DNA of 64,000 nt from Actinomycetales bacterium (GCA_015655415.1 JAATFB010000020.1:36065-100064), one strand, 5' to 3'; numbered from the stretch's first letter, positions 46,141 through 55,848 are shown. Numbers and translations are program-made. The notes: generated by a model from the sequence alone, not told the origin.

Positions 46141-46565
46141 TGGCGCCGCGGGCAGGGAAACCGCTCGCGTGAATGTCGGCGGCTCGCGCGCGTGCGGATC
46201 GCGGATCGAGATGCCTCATCGCGCGCACCCGACCTGACGGAGAGCTCGGCGCTCAGACCGTTCACTCGGTCGAGGAGCGTCCCTCCGCTCTCGGTTGCTG
46301 TGCCTCGTTGGTGAGCTAGTGCCGTTCCGGCACGCGCGTGTCGCGCCGGATGCTCGTCGGCTCGCCGACCATGAAAGTGCCATACCGGAATGTTGACAGA
46401 CGGTATTACGATAATGCTCTAATAGCAGTACATGGACGGTGCGACGCTGTAGCCCGAACTCCCGCCACGGAGGGTCGCCGTCGCCAGCACGAGGCGACGG
46501 CGGCCCGTGGCCCAAATGCCGACCCGGCGAGGCGCACCACTTTCAATGACGAAAGGACTCAGACG
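46141..46565 (+). promoter_or_regulatory. Control region of the MHS symporter gene
   Basis: No gene is visible in this 425-bp gap. TTGACA (46393-46398) and the AT-rich block to about 46425, including TCTAAT at 46418, could be a promoter with a long spacer. Within it ATTA-CGA-TAAT (46405-46415) is an inverted repeat. Its ACGATAAT half reappears as ATTATCGT at 49069-49076 ahead of the GntR gene, suggesting a shared operator. AAAGGA at about 46552 serves the GTG at 46566. Confidence 0.4.
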
Positions 46566-47894
46566 GTGTCAACGACCATCGAAGCACCAGTCGCGGGGCT
46601 CCCCCTTCCGGTACAGCACTCGCCGCAGACCGCGTGGCGCAACGGCCTCGCGGGCGGCGTGGGCACCTTCCTGGAGTGGTTCGACTACGGACTGTTCGGA
46701 ACGGCGTCCGCTCTCTATCTCGGTCCGCTGTTCTTCACAGGAGATGCCTTCGTCGCCACGCTCTCGGCCTTCGCCACCTTCGCGGTGGGCTTCGCGGTAC
46801 GGCCGATCGGCGGCATCGTTCTCGGCAACCTCGGGGACATCTGGGGGCGCAAGCCCGTGCTCGTGCTCACGATCGTGCTCATGGGATCGGCGACCTTCCT
46901 CATGGGACTGCTGCCGACCCACGCCCAGATCGGGATCTGGGCACCGATCCTGCTGGTGTTCCTGCGCCTCGTCCAGGGATTCGGGGCCGGGGCGGAGTTC
47001 GCCGGCTCTCTCGCCTACGTGTCTGAGAGCTCACCGGAGAACAGGCGCGGCTTCCTCCTGTCGTTCACCTCGGCGGCCTCTGCCTTCGGACCCTTCGTGG
47101 GCGCCGGCCTCTTCGCCATCCTCAACGGCGCCATCCCCCATGACGGCATGGTTTCCTGGGGCTGGCGCATCCCGTTCCTCGCGAGCGTGCTCTTCGTCGT
47201 CATCGGCCTGGTGGTCCGCTCTCGCCTCCAGGACTCGGACGAGTACCAGGCCTACGTGAAGGCGCAGAAGGAGAACAAGGTGCAGCGGCCGAAGGTCCCG
47301 ATCGCCGAGGTGTATCGTCATGATCCGCGCGCGTTCTGGGCAGCGTTGCTGGCTCCGGCGGCGATCGGCTACACGAACTACCTCGTGAGCGTCTTCGGGG
47401 TCAGCTACATCGTCAACACCCTGAAGCTGTCATCGCAGCTCAGCCTCACGACGCTGCTCTTCATGACCGGCGTCTCGACGGTCACCTGCATCATCGCGGG
47501 ATGGATTGCTGACAAGCTAGGTGCCGTCAAGACCATGATCGTCGGCGCGATGCTGGCCCTGGCATTTTCGGTGCCGTTCTTCCTCCTCATGAACACGCGG
47601 ATCCCCGTCCTCGTGGTGGTCGGCGGGGTCGTGGGCATGGTGTTCATCTGGAGCATCCTGGCACCGGCTCACGGTCTGCTGCTGCCCAAGCTGTTCGACG
47701 TTCAATACCGCTACTCGGGTCTCGGGCTCACGCGCGAGATCTCGACGTCCGTGCTCGGTGGCACGGCCCCGTTCCTCGGCACGGCGCTTGTCGGGCTGGG
47801 CGGCGGTCAGCCGTGGCTGGTGGTCCTCGCCACCTCTGCTGCCGTGCTCATGAGCGCAGCAGGCGCCTGGCTCGGGTCCCATCGGTCCAGCTAG
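46566..47894 (+). CDS. MFS transporter of the metabolite:H+ symporter (MHS) family
   Basis: This 442-residue protein has 12 membrane segments with MHS hallmarks: GTFLEWFDYGLFGTASALYLG in helix 1, AVRPIGGIVLGNLGDIWGRKP, RLVQGFGAGAEFAGSLAYVSE and a WRIPFLAS segment. MHS carriers import carboxylates, sugar acids or betaines with protons. The SMP-30-like and GntR genes that follow suggest a lactone or sugar-acid substrate. GTG 46566 was chosen by ribosome binding site and family length. Confidence 0.9.
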   Translation: MSTTIEAPVAGLPLPVQHSPQTAWRNGLAGGVGTFLEWFDYGLFGTASALYLGPLFFTGDAFVATLSAFATFAVGFAVRPIGGIVLGNLGDIWGRKPVLVLTIVLMGSATFLMGLLPTHAQIGIWAPILLVFLRLVQGFGAGAEFAGSLAYVSESSPENRRGFLLSFTSAASAFGPFVGAGLFAILNGAIPHDGMVSWGWRIPFLASVLFVVIGLVVRSRLQDSDEYQAYVKAQKENKVQRPKVPIAEVYRHDPRAFWAALLAPAAIGYTNYLVSVFGVSYIVNTLKLSSQLSLTTLLFMTGVSTVTCIIAGWIADKLGAVKTMIVGAMLALAFSVPFFLLMNTRIPVLVVVGGVVGMVFIWSILAPAHGLLLPKLFDVQYRYSGLGLTREISTSVLGGTAPFLGTALVGLGGGQPWLVVLATSAAVLMSAAGAWLGSHRSS

Positions 47895-47990
47895 CGTTGC
47901 GATGAGGGCAACGCGGCAGAGATCCCGAAAGCGACGACCCTCGGGGCCATATCCCGCGATGACGCAAGAAACGGCTCGAAAGGAGTCCCC

Positions 47991-48932
47991 ATGACGAGTG
48001 ATGCGGTGTCGGAGCCCAAGGTCCGGGGCGCAGGCGGGGATGATCGTGGGCTGCGCGTGCTGGCCCAGGGGCTGGGCTTCACCGAAGGCCCCGTCGTCCT
48101 CCACGATGGCGACTTCGCCGTGACCTCCATCACTCTCGGGGCGGTCTTCCGGGTGTTCCGAGACGGAGGCGCCGAGCCGATCGCCGATGTCGGAAGGGGT
48201 GCGAACGCGGCGACCGTCGATCGGGACGGCGTGCTCTACGTCGCCCAGAACGGGGGACGCTGGGCGGCGGAGGGGCCGGCGTGGCCGCCGAGCTCGATCG
48301 GAGGGGTGCAGCGTGTCCAGCCGGACGGCTCGGTGCAGTGGCTCGCCACAGATCCGATCTCCCCCAACGACCTGTGCTTCGGCCCCGACGGACTGCTGTA
48401 CGTCACGGATCCGACGCGGTCCCCTCACATCCGCGACGGTCGGGTGTGGCGGATCCACCCCGAGACCGGGGCAGCCGAGCTGCTGCTTTCGATGCCATGG
48501 TTCTGCAACGGCATAGCCTTCGGCCCGGATGACCGGCTGTACCTGGCTTCGACCTACGACCAGCGGATCTATGCCGCCGAGGTGAGAGGCGGGACGCTCT
48601 CCGAGCCACGTGTGGCGATCCAGGTGCAGGGCGGGAGCCCGGACGGCATCGCCTTCGACTCTCGGGGCCGGTTGGTGGTGGGCGCCATAGTCCTGGATCG
48701 TTCTCGCCCCGGCACCATCCAGACCTACAGTGAGGCGGGCGAGCTCGTCGACGAGTACTCGCCCGGGGAGGACAGCCACTACACGAACATCGCCTTCGAC
48801 GGGCTCGGCGGCCTCGTCATCACCTCGTCCGACGAGGGGAGCGTGCTGCTCGCCGCGAGCTGGGGCGACCCGGGCCTGCCGCTCCACCCCTTCCGTGGAG
48901 TCGCGACGACATCGACTGACCGGCCTTCTTGA
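47991..48932 (+). CDS. SMP-30/gluconolactonase-like protein
   Basis: This 313-residue beta-propeller protein has the SGL features LGFTEGPVV (metal Glu), NAATVDRDGVLYVAQNGG, a PNDLCFGPDGLLYVTDP metal-ligand segment and SPDGIAFDSRGRLVVGA. It probably hydrolyses a sugar lactone to the acid, in a pathway with the upstream carrier. There is no signal peptide, so it is cytoplasmic. AAAGGAG precedes the ATG. Confidence 0.87.
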   Translation: MTSDAVSEPKVRGAGGDDRGLRVLAQGLGFTEGPVVLHDGDFAVTSITLGAVFRVFRDGGAEPIADVGRGANAATVDRDGVLYVAQNGGRWAAEGPAWPPSSIGGVQRVQPDGSVQWLATDPISPNDLCFGPDGLLYVTDPTRSPHIRDGRVWRIHPETGAAELLLSMPWFCNGIAFGPDDRLYLASTYDQRIYAAEVRGGTLSEPRVAIQVQGGSPDGIAFDSRGRLVVGAIVLDRSRPGTIQTYSEAGELVDEYSPGEDSHYTNIAFDGLGGLVITSSDEGSVLLAASWGDPGLPLHPFRGVATTSTDRPS

Positions 48933-49068
48933 GGAGCCGGGCCATGCGGCCCCGCTCCTGTGCACACGATCACGGACCTTGCCACGGCCGCGCGTCCTGG
49001 GCAGGTCGACGATGTCGGGAACTCGCTCAGCGCGCGGCCCAACTCGCCGAGTCGCGGGCGTTCTTCGT

Positions 49069-49076
49069 ATTATCGT
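49069..49076 (+). promoter_or_regulatory. Candidate GntR half-site ATTATCGT
   Basis: This octamer lies about 70 bp before the GntR start and is the reverse complement of part of the inverted repeat at 46405-46415. A shared site at both ends of the module is consistent with autoregulation by the GntR protein. It rests on one 8-mer match only. Confidence 0.25.
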
Positions 49077-49142
49077 GTGACGGATGGCGTACGGCGCGGC
49101 CGACCGGCCGCCGGCGCCGGTCGCAAAAGGGGGTTGAGAGCG

Positions 49143-49859
49143 ATGACATCCATGGTATCGAGTGGCCAGGGGGCTTCGTCGCGGATCACACGCGTCGCTG
49201 CCCCGCTCAGGCACGAGCTGATGGGAGAGCTGCGCGCCGCGATCGCATCCGGTGAGCACAAGCCCGGCGAACGACTCGTGGAACGCGTCCTCTGTGAGAA
49301 GTACGGCGTGAGCCGCACGGTGGTGCGCGAGGCGCTGCGACACCTCGAAGCCGAAGGGCTGGTCACCATCGTCCCCAACCGGGGCCCGGTGGTGACCGTG
49401 CTCAGTTACGAGGACGCCGCCGCCCTGTTCGATGTGCGCGCGGCGCTGGAGGCGCTGGCCGCCGAGCGTTTCGCCGAGCGCGCGACGCCTGAGGAGCGGG
49501 ACGCTCTCCGGAGGTCCTGCGATCTCGTCGCGGACGCGTTCGAGACCGGCAGCGTGCAGCGGTGGCTGGAGGCGAAGGACGTCTATTACGACGCACTGCT
49601 CACGGGGGCGCACAATGAGATCATCCGGACGACGGTGCTGGGCCTGCACAGCAGGGTCCAGATCCTGCGCGGCATGTCTCTGTCGGAGCCGGGCCGCCTC
49701 GATCGCAGCCTTGCCGAGATCCGGAACATCACCGAGCTCGCCGTCTCGGGTCGTGCTGCGGAGGCGTTCGCCGCGGCACGGGCGCATGTCGAGGCGGCGG
49801 CCGAAGCGGCCTTCGCGCAGATGCACCAGACGTCCGATCACGCCGAGGCCGTGGGCTGA
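49143..49859 (+). CDS. GntR-family transcriptional regulator (FadR subfamily)
   Basis: The product is 238 residues from ATG 49143 (AAGGGGG upstream). The N-terminal winged helix reads HKPGERLVERVLCEKYGVSRTVVREALRHLEAEGLV. The C-terminal all-helical FCD domain begins near ALFDVRAALEALAAERFAE and would bind a metal and a carboxylate ligand. It probably controls the symporter and SMP-30 genes just upstream. Confidence 0.9.
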   Translation: MTSMVSSGQGASSRITRVAAPLRHELMGELRAAIASGEHKPGERLVERVLCEKYGVSRTVVREALRHLEAEGLVTIVPNRGPVVTVLSYEDAAALFDVRAALEALAAERFAERATPEERDALRRSCDLVADAFETGSVQRWLEAKDVYYDALLTGAHNEIIRTTVLGLHSRVQILRGMSLSEPGRLDRSLAEIRNITELAVSGRAAEAFAAARAHVEAAAEAAFAQMHQTSDHAEAVG

Positions 49860-50036
49860 CCCGACCTCGACGCCCGAGTCGGACTCTGCACCGAACGTCA
49901 GGGCGAGGTTCGTGCCGGCATCGGTGTCAGGGCGACCGCCGCCGTGCCGGTCCATCGGATTCGTCCCGGGGGAGACGTGGTCGTCCGCGCGATGGGGCCG
50001 GGGCTTGGGTCGGATGAACCGACGCCGCGCCGGTGA

Positions 50037-50762
50037 TCAGACGCGGCGCTCGGCCCTGGCCCGGGCCACGACCCGTCCTCGGGCGGAATCGGGGAAGCTC
50101 GCCAGCAGGCTGCGCACTCGGTCCGCGTCGACGACCGCGCCGAAGAGCTCCGAGTTGGGCTCCATGCGGACGCCCTCGGCGAGGGGGCCGGCCACGACCG
50201 GATCGAACCCCAGTGCGTCCACCACGGCGGCCACGGCGTTCACGTCGTCCTCGCGGTCGCCCGCTATCGCGATCGCCGTGCGGTCGGCGGCCCCCCGGGG
50301 CTTCGCCTCATCCTCGAGGTCGTGGTACCCGACGTGGTTGAACGCCTTGACCACGCGTGACTGCGGCAGGAAGCGCTGCACGATCTCGCTGGTCGAGGTT
50401 CGGGGGTCGTCGAGGTCCTCGCGCATGCCGTCGACCTCCCACCAGTAGTTCATCGCGTCGATCACCAGCTTTCCCGCCAGAGCGTCGACGGGCAGCGAGC
50501 GGTGCTTGCCGAGCGGGAGCGCGAGGATCACGGCATCCGCGCGCCGCGCCGCCTCTTCGGCCGTCACGGCCTCGGCCCCCGGCACCAGGACCTGCACGAT
50601 CAGCGCGATCCTTGCTGGATCGCCGGATCCGGCGATCAGCACGCGGTAGCCCGCGGCAACGGCCAGTCGCGCCAGCACGGTGCCGAGCTTTCCGGCACCG
50701 AGGATGCCGATGGTGCGGATGCCCCCGCCAGCGCCGGCGACGTGGTTCTCGGGTCCGCTCAC
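50037..50762 (-). CDS. NADPH-dependent F420 reductase-like / NAD(P)-binding oxidoreductase
   Basis: The product is 241 residues from GTG 50762, overlapping the MFS stop (GTGA). Its N-terminal Rossmann motif [21 protein letters not shown] and the [12 protein letters not shown] and [10 protein letters not shown] segments match the F420_oxidored family. It could reduce F420 with NADPH or another substrate; the family contains many unassigned members. It is coupled to the MFS gene, which suggests a joint role in detoxification or export. Confidence 0.8.
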   Translation of the reverse strand: MSGPENHVAGAGGGIRTIGILGAGKLGTVLARLAVAAGYRVLIAGSGDPARIALIVQVLVPGAEAVTAEEAARRADAVILALPLGKHRSLPVDALAGKLVIDAMNYWWEVDGMREDLDDPRTSTSEIVQRFLPQSRVVKAFNHVGYHDLEDEAKPRGAADRTAIAIAGDREDDVNAVAAVVDALGFDPVVAGPLAEGVRMEPNSELFGAVVDADRVRSLLASFPDSARGRVVARARAERRV

Positions 50763-52099
50763 GTCGGCTCCGGTGCTTCGCGCGCGGACGGCGCGACGGC
50801 ATCGGGAAGCCGGCGCATCCTCGTCAGCGGCGAGAACACGACGATCGCGCACACGAGCAGCCCGAGCACGCAGCCGACCCACATCGTGGGGACGACGCCG
50901 ATCCAGCCGCCGAGCACCCCGGAGACGACTCCGCCGATCGGGATGACGCCCCACACGACGAACCGGATGGACGCGTTCATGCGCCCCAGCAGGGGCGGCG
51001 GGCAGATGCGCTGCCGGAACGAGAGCTGGGCGATGTTGTAGACGACGACGGCGCACATGAAGAACGCCTCGCCGACGATGAGCAGCGCCACGGCGAACTC
51101 GGGAGCCAGCGTGGTGGCCGGGATCAGGAACACGGCGACCGCCGCGACCAGCGCCGCCACCACGATCACGGTCCCCTCGCCGATCCGCCTGGACAGCGCG
51201 GGCGCCGTGACGGCGCCGAGGATGCCGCCGATCGCGCCGACGGCACCCACGATGCCGTACACGGCGGGGGAGAGACCCAGCCGCCGCAGCACGAAGATCG
51301 ACAGCAGCGTGGTGACCAGTCCCTCGCAGAGGTTCGAGGCCGCCGTCATCACCACGATGCGTCGCAGCAGCCGGTCGCCGAACACGAATCGCAGGCCCTC
51401 CCCGATCTCGCGCGCCAGCGAGTCGTGGGAGGTCTTCTCGTGGCGCGGCTCGGCATCCCGGATCGATGCGACGAAGCCGAACGAGCACAGGTAGCCGATC
51501 GCGGTCGCCAGGACCACGAGCGGAGGCGGGATGATCGCCAGCAGACCGCCGGATGCCGCGGGGCCGCCCACCCGGGCGACCTGCGCACTGGTCTCGAGCC
51601 CCGCGTTGGCGGAGGTCACCTGGCGCGGTCGGGCTATCCGCGGCACGTAGCTCTGATAGGTGACGTCGAAGAACACCGTGGCCCCGCCCACCAGGGCGCC
51701 CACGACGTACAGGTGCCAGATCTGCAGCACCCCCAGCCACCACAGCAGCGGAACAGATGCCAGCGTGAGCGCCCGCACGACATCGGCCGTCATCATGACG
51801 CGTCGCTTGCGCATCCGGTCCACCCAGGCGCCGACGGGCAGGCCGATCACGAGGAACGCCAGCGTCTCCGCCGCGCTGAGCAGTCCGACCTCCCTCGCGG
51901 TCGCGTCGAGCACCAGCACGGCCAGCACAGGGATAGCGAACGTGCCGATCTGCTCGCCCGCCTGGGCCAGCGTCTCGCCCAGCCACAGCCGCACGTACGA
52001 CGGGTTGCGCCAGATCGACGCCCCCTCGTCCGGGCCGGGGCCATCAGACCCGCTGCGGAACGCCGCCGCGCCCCCGCCCGGATCGGTGGCATCGCGCAT
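50759..52099 (-). CDS. MFS transporter (enterobactin-exporter/MefA-like)
   Basis: The 446-residue product has about 12 membrane segments after a polar N-terminus. It has the MFS_3 (EntS-like) features [14 protein letters not shown] start ([23 protein letters not shown]), [10 protein letters not shown] in loop 2-3 and [22 protein letters not shown]. Members export siderophores or macrolides. TAGAGT lies 6 nt before ATG 52099 on its strand (leaderless). Confidence 0.87.
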   Translation of the reverse strand: MRDATDPGGGAAAFRSGSDGPGPDEGASIWRNPSYVRLWLGETLAQAGEQIGTFAIPVLAVLVLDATAREVGLLSAAETLAFLVIGLPVGAWVDRMRKRRVMMTADVVRALTLASVPLLWWLGVLQIWHLYVVGALVGGATVFFDVTYQSYVPRIARPRQVTSANAGLETSAQVARVGGPAASGGLLAIIPPPLVVLATAIGYLCSFGFVASIRDAEPRHEKTSHDSLAREIGEGLRFVFGDRLLRRIVVMTAASNLCEGLVTTLLSIFVLRRLGLSPAVYGIVGAVGAIGGILGAVTAPALSRRIGEGTVIVVAALVAAVAVFLIPATTLAPEFAVALLIVGEAFFMCAVVVYNIAQLSFRQRICPPPLLGRMNASIRFVVWGVIPIGGVVSGVLGGWIGVVPTMWVGCVLGLLVCAIVVFSPLTRMRRLPDAVAPSAREAPEPT

Positions 52100-52160
52100 C
52101 CGATCACTCTAATCGCAGGCGATCGCGGTCATCCGCGCCGGCCTCGCGGCGGTCCCGGCG

Positions 52161-52943
52161 TCAGTGCGGGGTCGTGAGATATCGATAGGCCGCAACCGGC
52201 CGGAAGCCCAGGCCGTCGTACAGGCGCCGTGCCGTGTCGTTCGATGCCAGCACCTGAAGCCAGACCGCCCCAGCACCCCGGGCGACACCGGCCCTGACCA
52301 GCGCGGCGATCGCGGCGGTGGCGTGTCCCCTGCCGCGCGCATCCGCTCGTGTCGCCAGGGCGTGGAGTCCGCCCCAGGTGGTGCCTGCGTGGTCCACGAG
52401 CGCGAGCCGGCCGACGGACGCCGGGCCGCGGGAGTCCCGGACCGTGGCGTACAGCGCCGGTGCACCCTCGAGGATGCGGTGAGCGATCATCCGTTCGGCC
52501 GCTCCGCCACGGCCGTCGACCTCCCACCACGCTCGGAGCCAGTCCTCGTCCGGCGAGACGGCCATCCCCGCCGACGTGCCGTCGACAGCCGCCTCCGCCA
52601 CCACGGTGCGGGCGGGCGCGGCCATGACGAGCGTCTCGTCGCTTGCGACGTAGCCACGGGCCTGAAGCGTGTCCCGCAGGGCGGCATCCCGGTCGGACAG
52701 CTGGAACTGCGGAGCAAGCCCGGGCTCGCGGTAGAGGCGCTCGACGAGTCGGATCGCCGCGTCCACGTCGCCGACCGGATGAAGCGGACGGACCGAGTTC
52801 GCGCGGCGCGTGACGCCACCGGAGAAGCGCGCCATCCATCCGGAGGCGGCCGACCCGTCTGGGACCCGCAGCCGCTCCAGGGCCGGCCAGCCCGAGTCCG
52901 CCAGAGCGCCGAAGTCCGCGGCGTGGGTCAAGTGACAAGGCAT
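52161..52943 (-). CDS. GNAT-family N-acetyltransferase
   Basis: This 260-residue protein has a C-terminal GNAT fold: GGLHALATRADARGRGHATAAI (acetyl-CoA pyrophosphate loop R-x-R-G-H-A) and LQVLASNDTARRLYDGLGF. The N-terminal half is a divergent GNAT-like domain, so it may be a tandem GNAT protein. The substrate is unknown. TAGTTT is 6 nt before ATG 52943 (leaderless). Confidence 0.85.
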   Translation of the reverse strand: MPCHLTHAADFGALADSGWPALERLRVPDGSAASGWMARFSGGVTRRANSVRPLHPVGDVDAAIRLVERLYREPGLAPQFQLSDRDAALRDTLQARGYVASDETLVMAAPARTVVAEAAVDGTSAGMAVSPDEDWLRAWWEVDGRGGAAERMIAHRILEGAPALYATVRDSRGPASVGRLALVDHAGTTWGGLHALATRADARGRGHATAAIAALVRAGVARGAGAVWLQVLASNDTARRLYDGLGFRPVAAYRYLTTPH

Positions 52944-53025
52944 CGGATCAAACTACCGACACGGGCCGGCGAGAGCGCGCAGACGCGTGCGACGCGACAG
53001 TCTCGCCGACCGGTTCCCTGCGGTC

Positions 53026-53055
53026 TTGGCGCACCGTGGCCGCCGGTGCTAGCCT
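53026..53055 (+). promoter_or_regulatory. Promoter of the aroG leader
   Basis: TTGGCG, an 18-nt spacer and TAGCCT (53050-53055) form a -35/-10 pair. The A of the leader peptide ATG lies 8 bases after the -10, so the transcript should begin at or next to the start codon. Confidence 0.5.
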
Positions 53056-53062
53056 CGCCTCC

Positions 53063-53128
53063 ATGGAGACCCGCTGGTATGCGAACGGCACGTTGGCTCT
53101 GGAGGAGCCGACGGTCGGAGCACACTGA
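53063..53128 (+). CDS. aroG leader peptide (21 residues) with Trp-Tyr codons
   Basis: ATG 53063 opens a 21-codon frame with Arg4-Trp5-Tyr6 near its start and stop TGA at 53126-53128. It sits 7 nt after the -10, so it is probably translated from a leaderless transcript. Just downstream lies a strong hairpin, then the DAHP synthase gene. Trp and Tyr are end products of the pathway, so ribosome pausing at these codons could control termination. Leader-peptide attenuators of aromatic genes are known in other actinobacteria. Confidence 0.55.
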   Translation: METRWYANGTLALEEPTVGAH

Positions 53129-53152
53129 CCGCGCCTTCTCCTTCAGCCAACG

Positions 53153-53184
53153 GGCAGGATCGCGAGATCCTGCCTTTCGCCTTT
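53153..53184 (+). terminator. Attenuator-like hairpin before aroG
   Basis: GGCAGGATC (53153-53161), loop GCGA, and GATCCTGCC (53166-53174) make a perfect 9-bp stem followed by TTTCGCCTTT. Flanking AGCCAAC (53145-53151) and GTTGGCT (53194-53200) can pair around it and may form part of a competing structure. Confidence 0.55.
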
Positions 53185-53233
53185 AACCGGCGGGTTGGCT
53201 TGGGCCTCTCGCCGAGATCGGGAGGACCCTCCG

Positions 53234-54325
53234 ATGAACAGCCAGTACCCGGCCGCGCCGGGCACGTCCAACACGCGCGTGACGTCGATCCAGGCGTTGC
53301 CGACGCCCGCCGAGGTCCGGGCCGAGCTGCCGCTCGGAGCACGCGCCGCCGAACTGGTCGCCGCCAGCCGGAGGGAGATCGACGCCGTGCTGCGCGGAGA
53401 CGACCCGAGGCTGCTCGTCGTCGTCGGCCCGTGCTCGGTCCACGACCGGGATGCCGCGCTCGAGTACGCGCGACGCCTCGCCGCCGTCTCCCGTGATCGA
53501 GGCGACGACCTCCTCGTGGTGATGCGCGTGTACTTCGAGAAGCCGCGCTCCACCGGAGGCTGGAAGGGCCTCATCAACGACCCGCACCTGGACGGCACGC
53601 ATCGCGTCGCGGAGGGCCTGCGAAGCGCCCGTCGGCTGCTGGTCGACATCCTGGAGCTGGGGCTGCCGGTCGGCTGCGAGTTCCTGGAGCCCACAAGCCC
53701 GCAGTACATCGCGGATGCCGTCAGCTGGGGAGCCATCGGCGCCCGCACCACCGAGAGCCAGATCCATCGGCAGCTCGCCAGCGGGCTGTCCATGCCGATC
53801 GGCTTCAAGAACGCGACCGACGGCGACGTGCAGGTGGCGGTCGACGGCTGCACCGTCGCGGCGCAACGGCACGTCTTCCTCGGCGTGGACGACGACGGCC
53901 GGGCCGCGCTGGTGTCCACCGGCGGCAACGACGCCGGCCACCTCATCCTGCGCGGTGGACGCGGAGCACCCAACTACGACTCCGCGAGCGTTGCGGAGGC
54001 TGCCGCCCTGCTGGCGCGAGCCGGGCTCGCGCCTCGGGTGGTCGTGGACGCCAGCCATGGCAACAGCGGCAAGGATCACGTGCGGCAGGCGTCCGTGCTG
54101 CGCCGTCTCGCCGAACAGGTGCGTGCGGGCGATCCGATCGCGGGCGTGATGGCCGAGAGCTTTCTCGTGCCGGGCAGCCAGGCGCTCACCGCCTCGGGCC
54201 GCGCCGGGCTGGTCTACGGCCAGAGCATCACGGATGCCTGCATCGGCTGGGACGACACGGAGGCGCTGCTCGGGGTGCTGGCCGAGGCCTCGCGAGAGCG
54301 GATGCGCCAGCCGGCCGTCGCCTGA
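53234..54325 (+). CDS. aroG: 3-deoxy-7-phosphoheptulonate (DAHP) synthase, class I
   Basis: The product is 363 residues from ATG 53234 behind GGAGGA. Motifs are LLVVVGPCSVHDRDAALEYA, MRVYFEKPRSTGGWKGLINDP, EFLEPTSPQYIAD, WGAIGARTTESQ, IGFKNATDGD and VVDASHGNSGK. It condenses PEP and erythrose-4-phosphate, the first step of the shikimate pathway. The class I type is usually feedback-inhibited by an aromatic amino acid; here the upstream leader adds likely attenuation. Confidence 0.95.
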   Translation: MNSQYPAAPGTSNTRVTSIQALPTPAEVRAELPLGARAAELVAASRREIDAVLRGDDPRLLVVVGPCSVHDRDAALEYARRLAAVSRDRGDDLLVVMRVYFEKPRSTGGWKGLINDPHLDGTHRVAEGLRSARRLLVDILELGLPVGCEFLEPTSPQYIADAVSWGAIGARTTESQIHRQLASGLSMPIGFKNATDGDVQVAVDGCTVAAQRHVFLGVDDDGRAALVSTGGNDAGHLILRGGRGAPNYDSASVAEAAALLARAGLAPRVVVDASHGNSGKDHVRQASVLRRLAEQVRAGDPIAGVMAESFLVPGSQALTASGRAGLVYGQSITDACIGWDDTEALLGVLAEASRERMRQPAVA

Positions 54326-54345
54326 CGCGGCCGACGCTGCAGGGG

Positions 54346-55095
54346 TCAGATCGCGACGTCGGTCGACGACCGGTGCCCGCGCACCTCGTGGTGCAGCCGC
54401 TCCATCGTCGCGTCCAGGCTCGCCGCGGTCTCGGCGGCCTCGGTGAGCCCGTCGAGGAGGTGCTGCGGAACCTGCGCGTCGTACTTGTAGTAGGTCTTGT
54501 GCTCCAGGCTCGCCCAGAAGTCCATGGCGATCGTGCGGAGCTGCACCTCGACGCGCACCGGCTCCGGACCGCTGGAGAGGAAGACGGGCACCTCGAGGAT
54601 CACGTGCAGGCTGCGGTACCCGTTCGGCTTCGGGGCCGCGATGTAGTCCTTGACCTGCAGCACGGTGATGTCGTCCTGCGAGGTGAGGAGATCCACGATG
54701 TGGTACACGTCGCTGACGAAGCTGCAGATCACCCGCACCCCGGCGATGTCGTGGAGCGAGTCCTTGATGGCGGCGAGGTCGAGGTCGACCCCTTTGCGCG
54801 CCGCCTTCTCGAGCACCCCCTCCATGGTCTTGACGCGGCAGGAGATGCTCTCGATCGGGTTGTAACCGGCGGTCAGATTGAACTCCTCGCGCAGGATGCT
54901 CAGCTTCGTCTCGACCTCGGAGACCCCGAACCGATACCGCATGAGGAAGCGGGACACCTCGTTTCGCAACGCGGTGAGATCCGCCAGCGTCGCGTTGTCA
55001 GCCTGCTCCAGCAGCTGCAGCGTCCGCCCGCTCAGGAGCGGCTGCGAGTGTGCGAAGTGCGCGGTGTCGGGGTCGGCAGGATCGGCAAAGGTCAC
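54346..55095 (-). CDS. Small alarmone synthetase (RelA/SpoT-domain GTP pyrophosphokinase)
   Basis: The 249-residue protein has a RelA_SpoT synthetase domain: SISCRVKTMEGVLEKA, DIAGVRVICSFVSDVYHIVDLL, VKDYIAAPKPNGYRSLHVILEVP and VEVQLRTIAMDFWASLEHK. There is no hydrolase or TGS domain, so it is a stand-alone (p)ppGpp synthetase. GTG 55095 follows TAGCGT by 6 nt on its strand (leaderless). Confidence 0.92.
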   Translation of the reverse strand: MTFADPADPDTAHFAHSQPLLSGRTLQLLEQADNATLADLTALRNEVSRFLMRYRFGVSEVETKLSILREEFNLTAGYNPIESISCRVKTMEGVLEKAARKGVDLDLAAIKDSLHDIAGVRVICSFVSDVYHIVDLLTSQDDITVLQVKDYIAAPKPNGYRSLHVILEVPVFLSSGPEPVRVEVQLRTIAMDFWASLEHKTYYKYDAQVPQHLLDGLTEAAETAASLDATMERLHHEVRGHRSSTDVAI

Positions 55096-55189
55096 GGTGC
55101 GACGCTACCTTCGGTGTCTTGGCGAACCGTGTGCGTCCGTGTCTCGTCCCGGTGCCCGCGTGGCGTCATCGGAGCGGTCGGGCAGGCGA

Positions 55190-55684
55190 TCAGTCGAAGT
55201 CCAGGCTGAGCTTGCGCAGCAGAGCGGACAGCCTTGTCTGCTCTCCCGGTGCCAGTGTGCGAAGCAGCTCCGCCTCGGCGTCGACCAGACGCGTGATCGC
55301 GGCATCGACACGCGTGAGCCCCTGCGGGCTCATGCGAACCAGGATGCCCCGGCCGTCGTTCGGATCGGTCTGCCGCTCCACGAGTCCGCGTTCCACCAGC
55401 CTGTCGATGCGGTTCGTCATCGTCCCGCTGGACACGAGCGTCTGGGTGAGCAGCGCCTTGGGACTGAGCTGGAACGGCGGGCCCGCTCGGCGCAGCGCCG
55501 ACAGCACGTCGAACTCCCAGAGCTGCAGGTCGGAGCGGCCGAAAGCTCCTCGGCGGGCACGGTCCAGGTGCTTGGAGAGCCGGTCGACGCGGGAGAGCAC
55601 CTGGAGTGGCGCGAAGTCCAGATCGGGACGCTCGCGCTCCCAGGCGTCGACGATGCGGTCGACTTCGTCAGCGTGCCCCGGCAT
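55190..55684 (-). CDS. MarR-family transcriptional regulator
   Basis: The 164-residue winged helix protein has LQLWEFDVLSALRRAG, the recognition helix region TLVSSGTMTNRIDRLVERGLVER and the wing DPNDGRGILVRMSPQG. ATG 55684 is chosen over an upstream frame because of GGTGGG and GATAAT just before it. The target is unknown; the divergent DUF1801 gene is a candidate. Confidence 0.9.
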   Translation of the reverse strand: MPGHADEVDRIVDAWERERPDLDFAPLQVLSRVDRLSKHLDRARRGAFGRSDLQLWEFDVLSALRRAGPPFQLSPKALLTQTLVSSGTMTNRIDRLVERGLVERQTDPNDGRGILVRMSPQGLTRVDAAITRLVDAEAELLRTLAPGEQTRLSALLRKLSLDFD

Positions 55685-55848
55685 CCCACCATTATCGAGG
55701 AGAACGGGCCCAGAGGGACTGGTGCAGCGAGCATCCGGGACGACAGGATGAGGCATCCGGTGCGGATCGCGGTCTCGACGAGGTCGTGCGCCCCGGGCCT
55801 TTCAGCACGAGGGCCATCGGATCGAGAATCCCGGAAGGAACGACCGCC

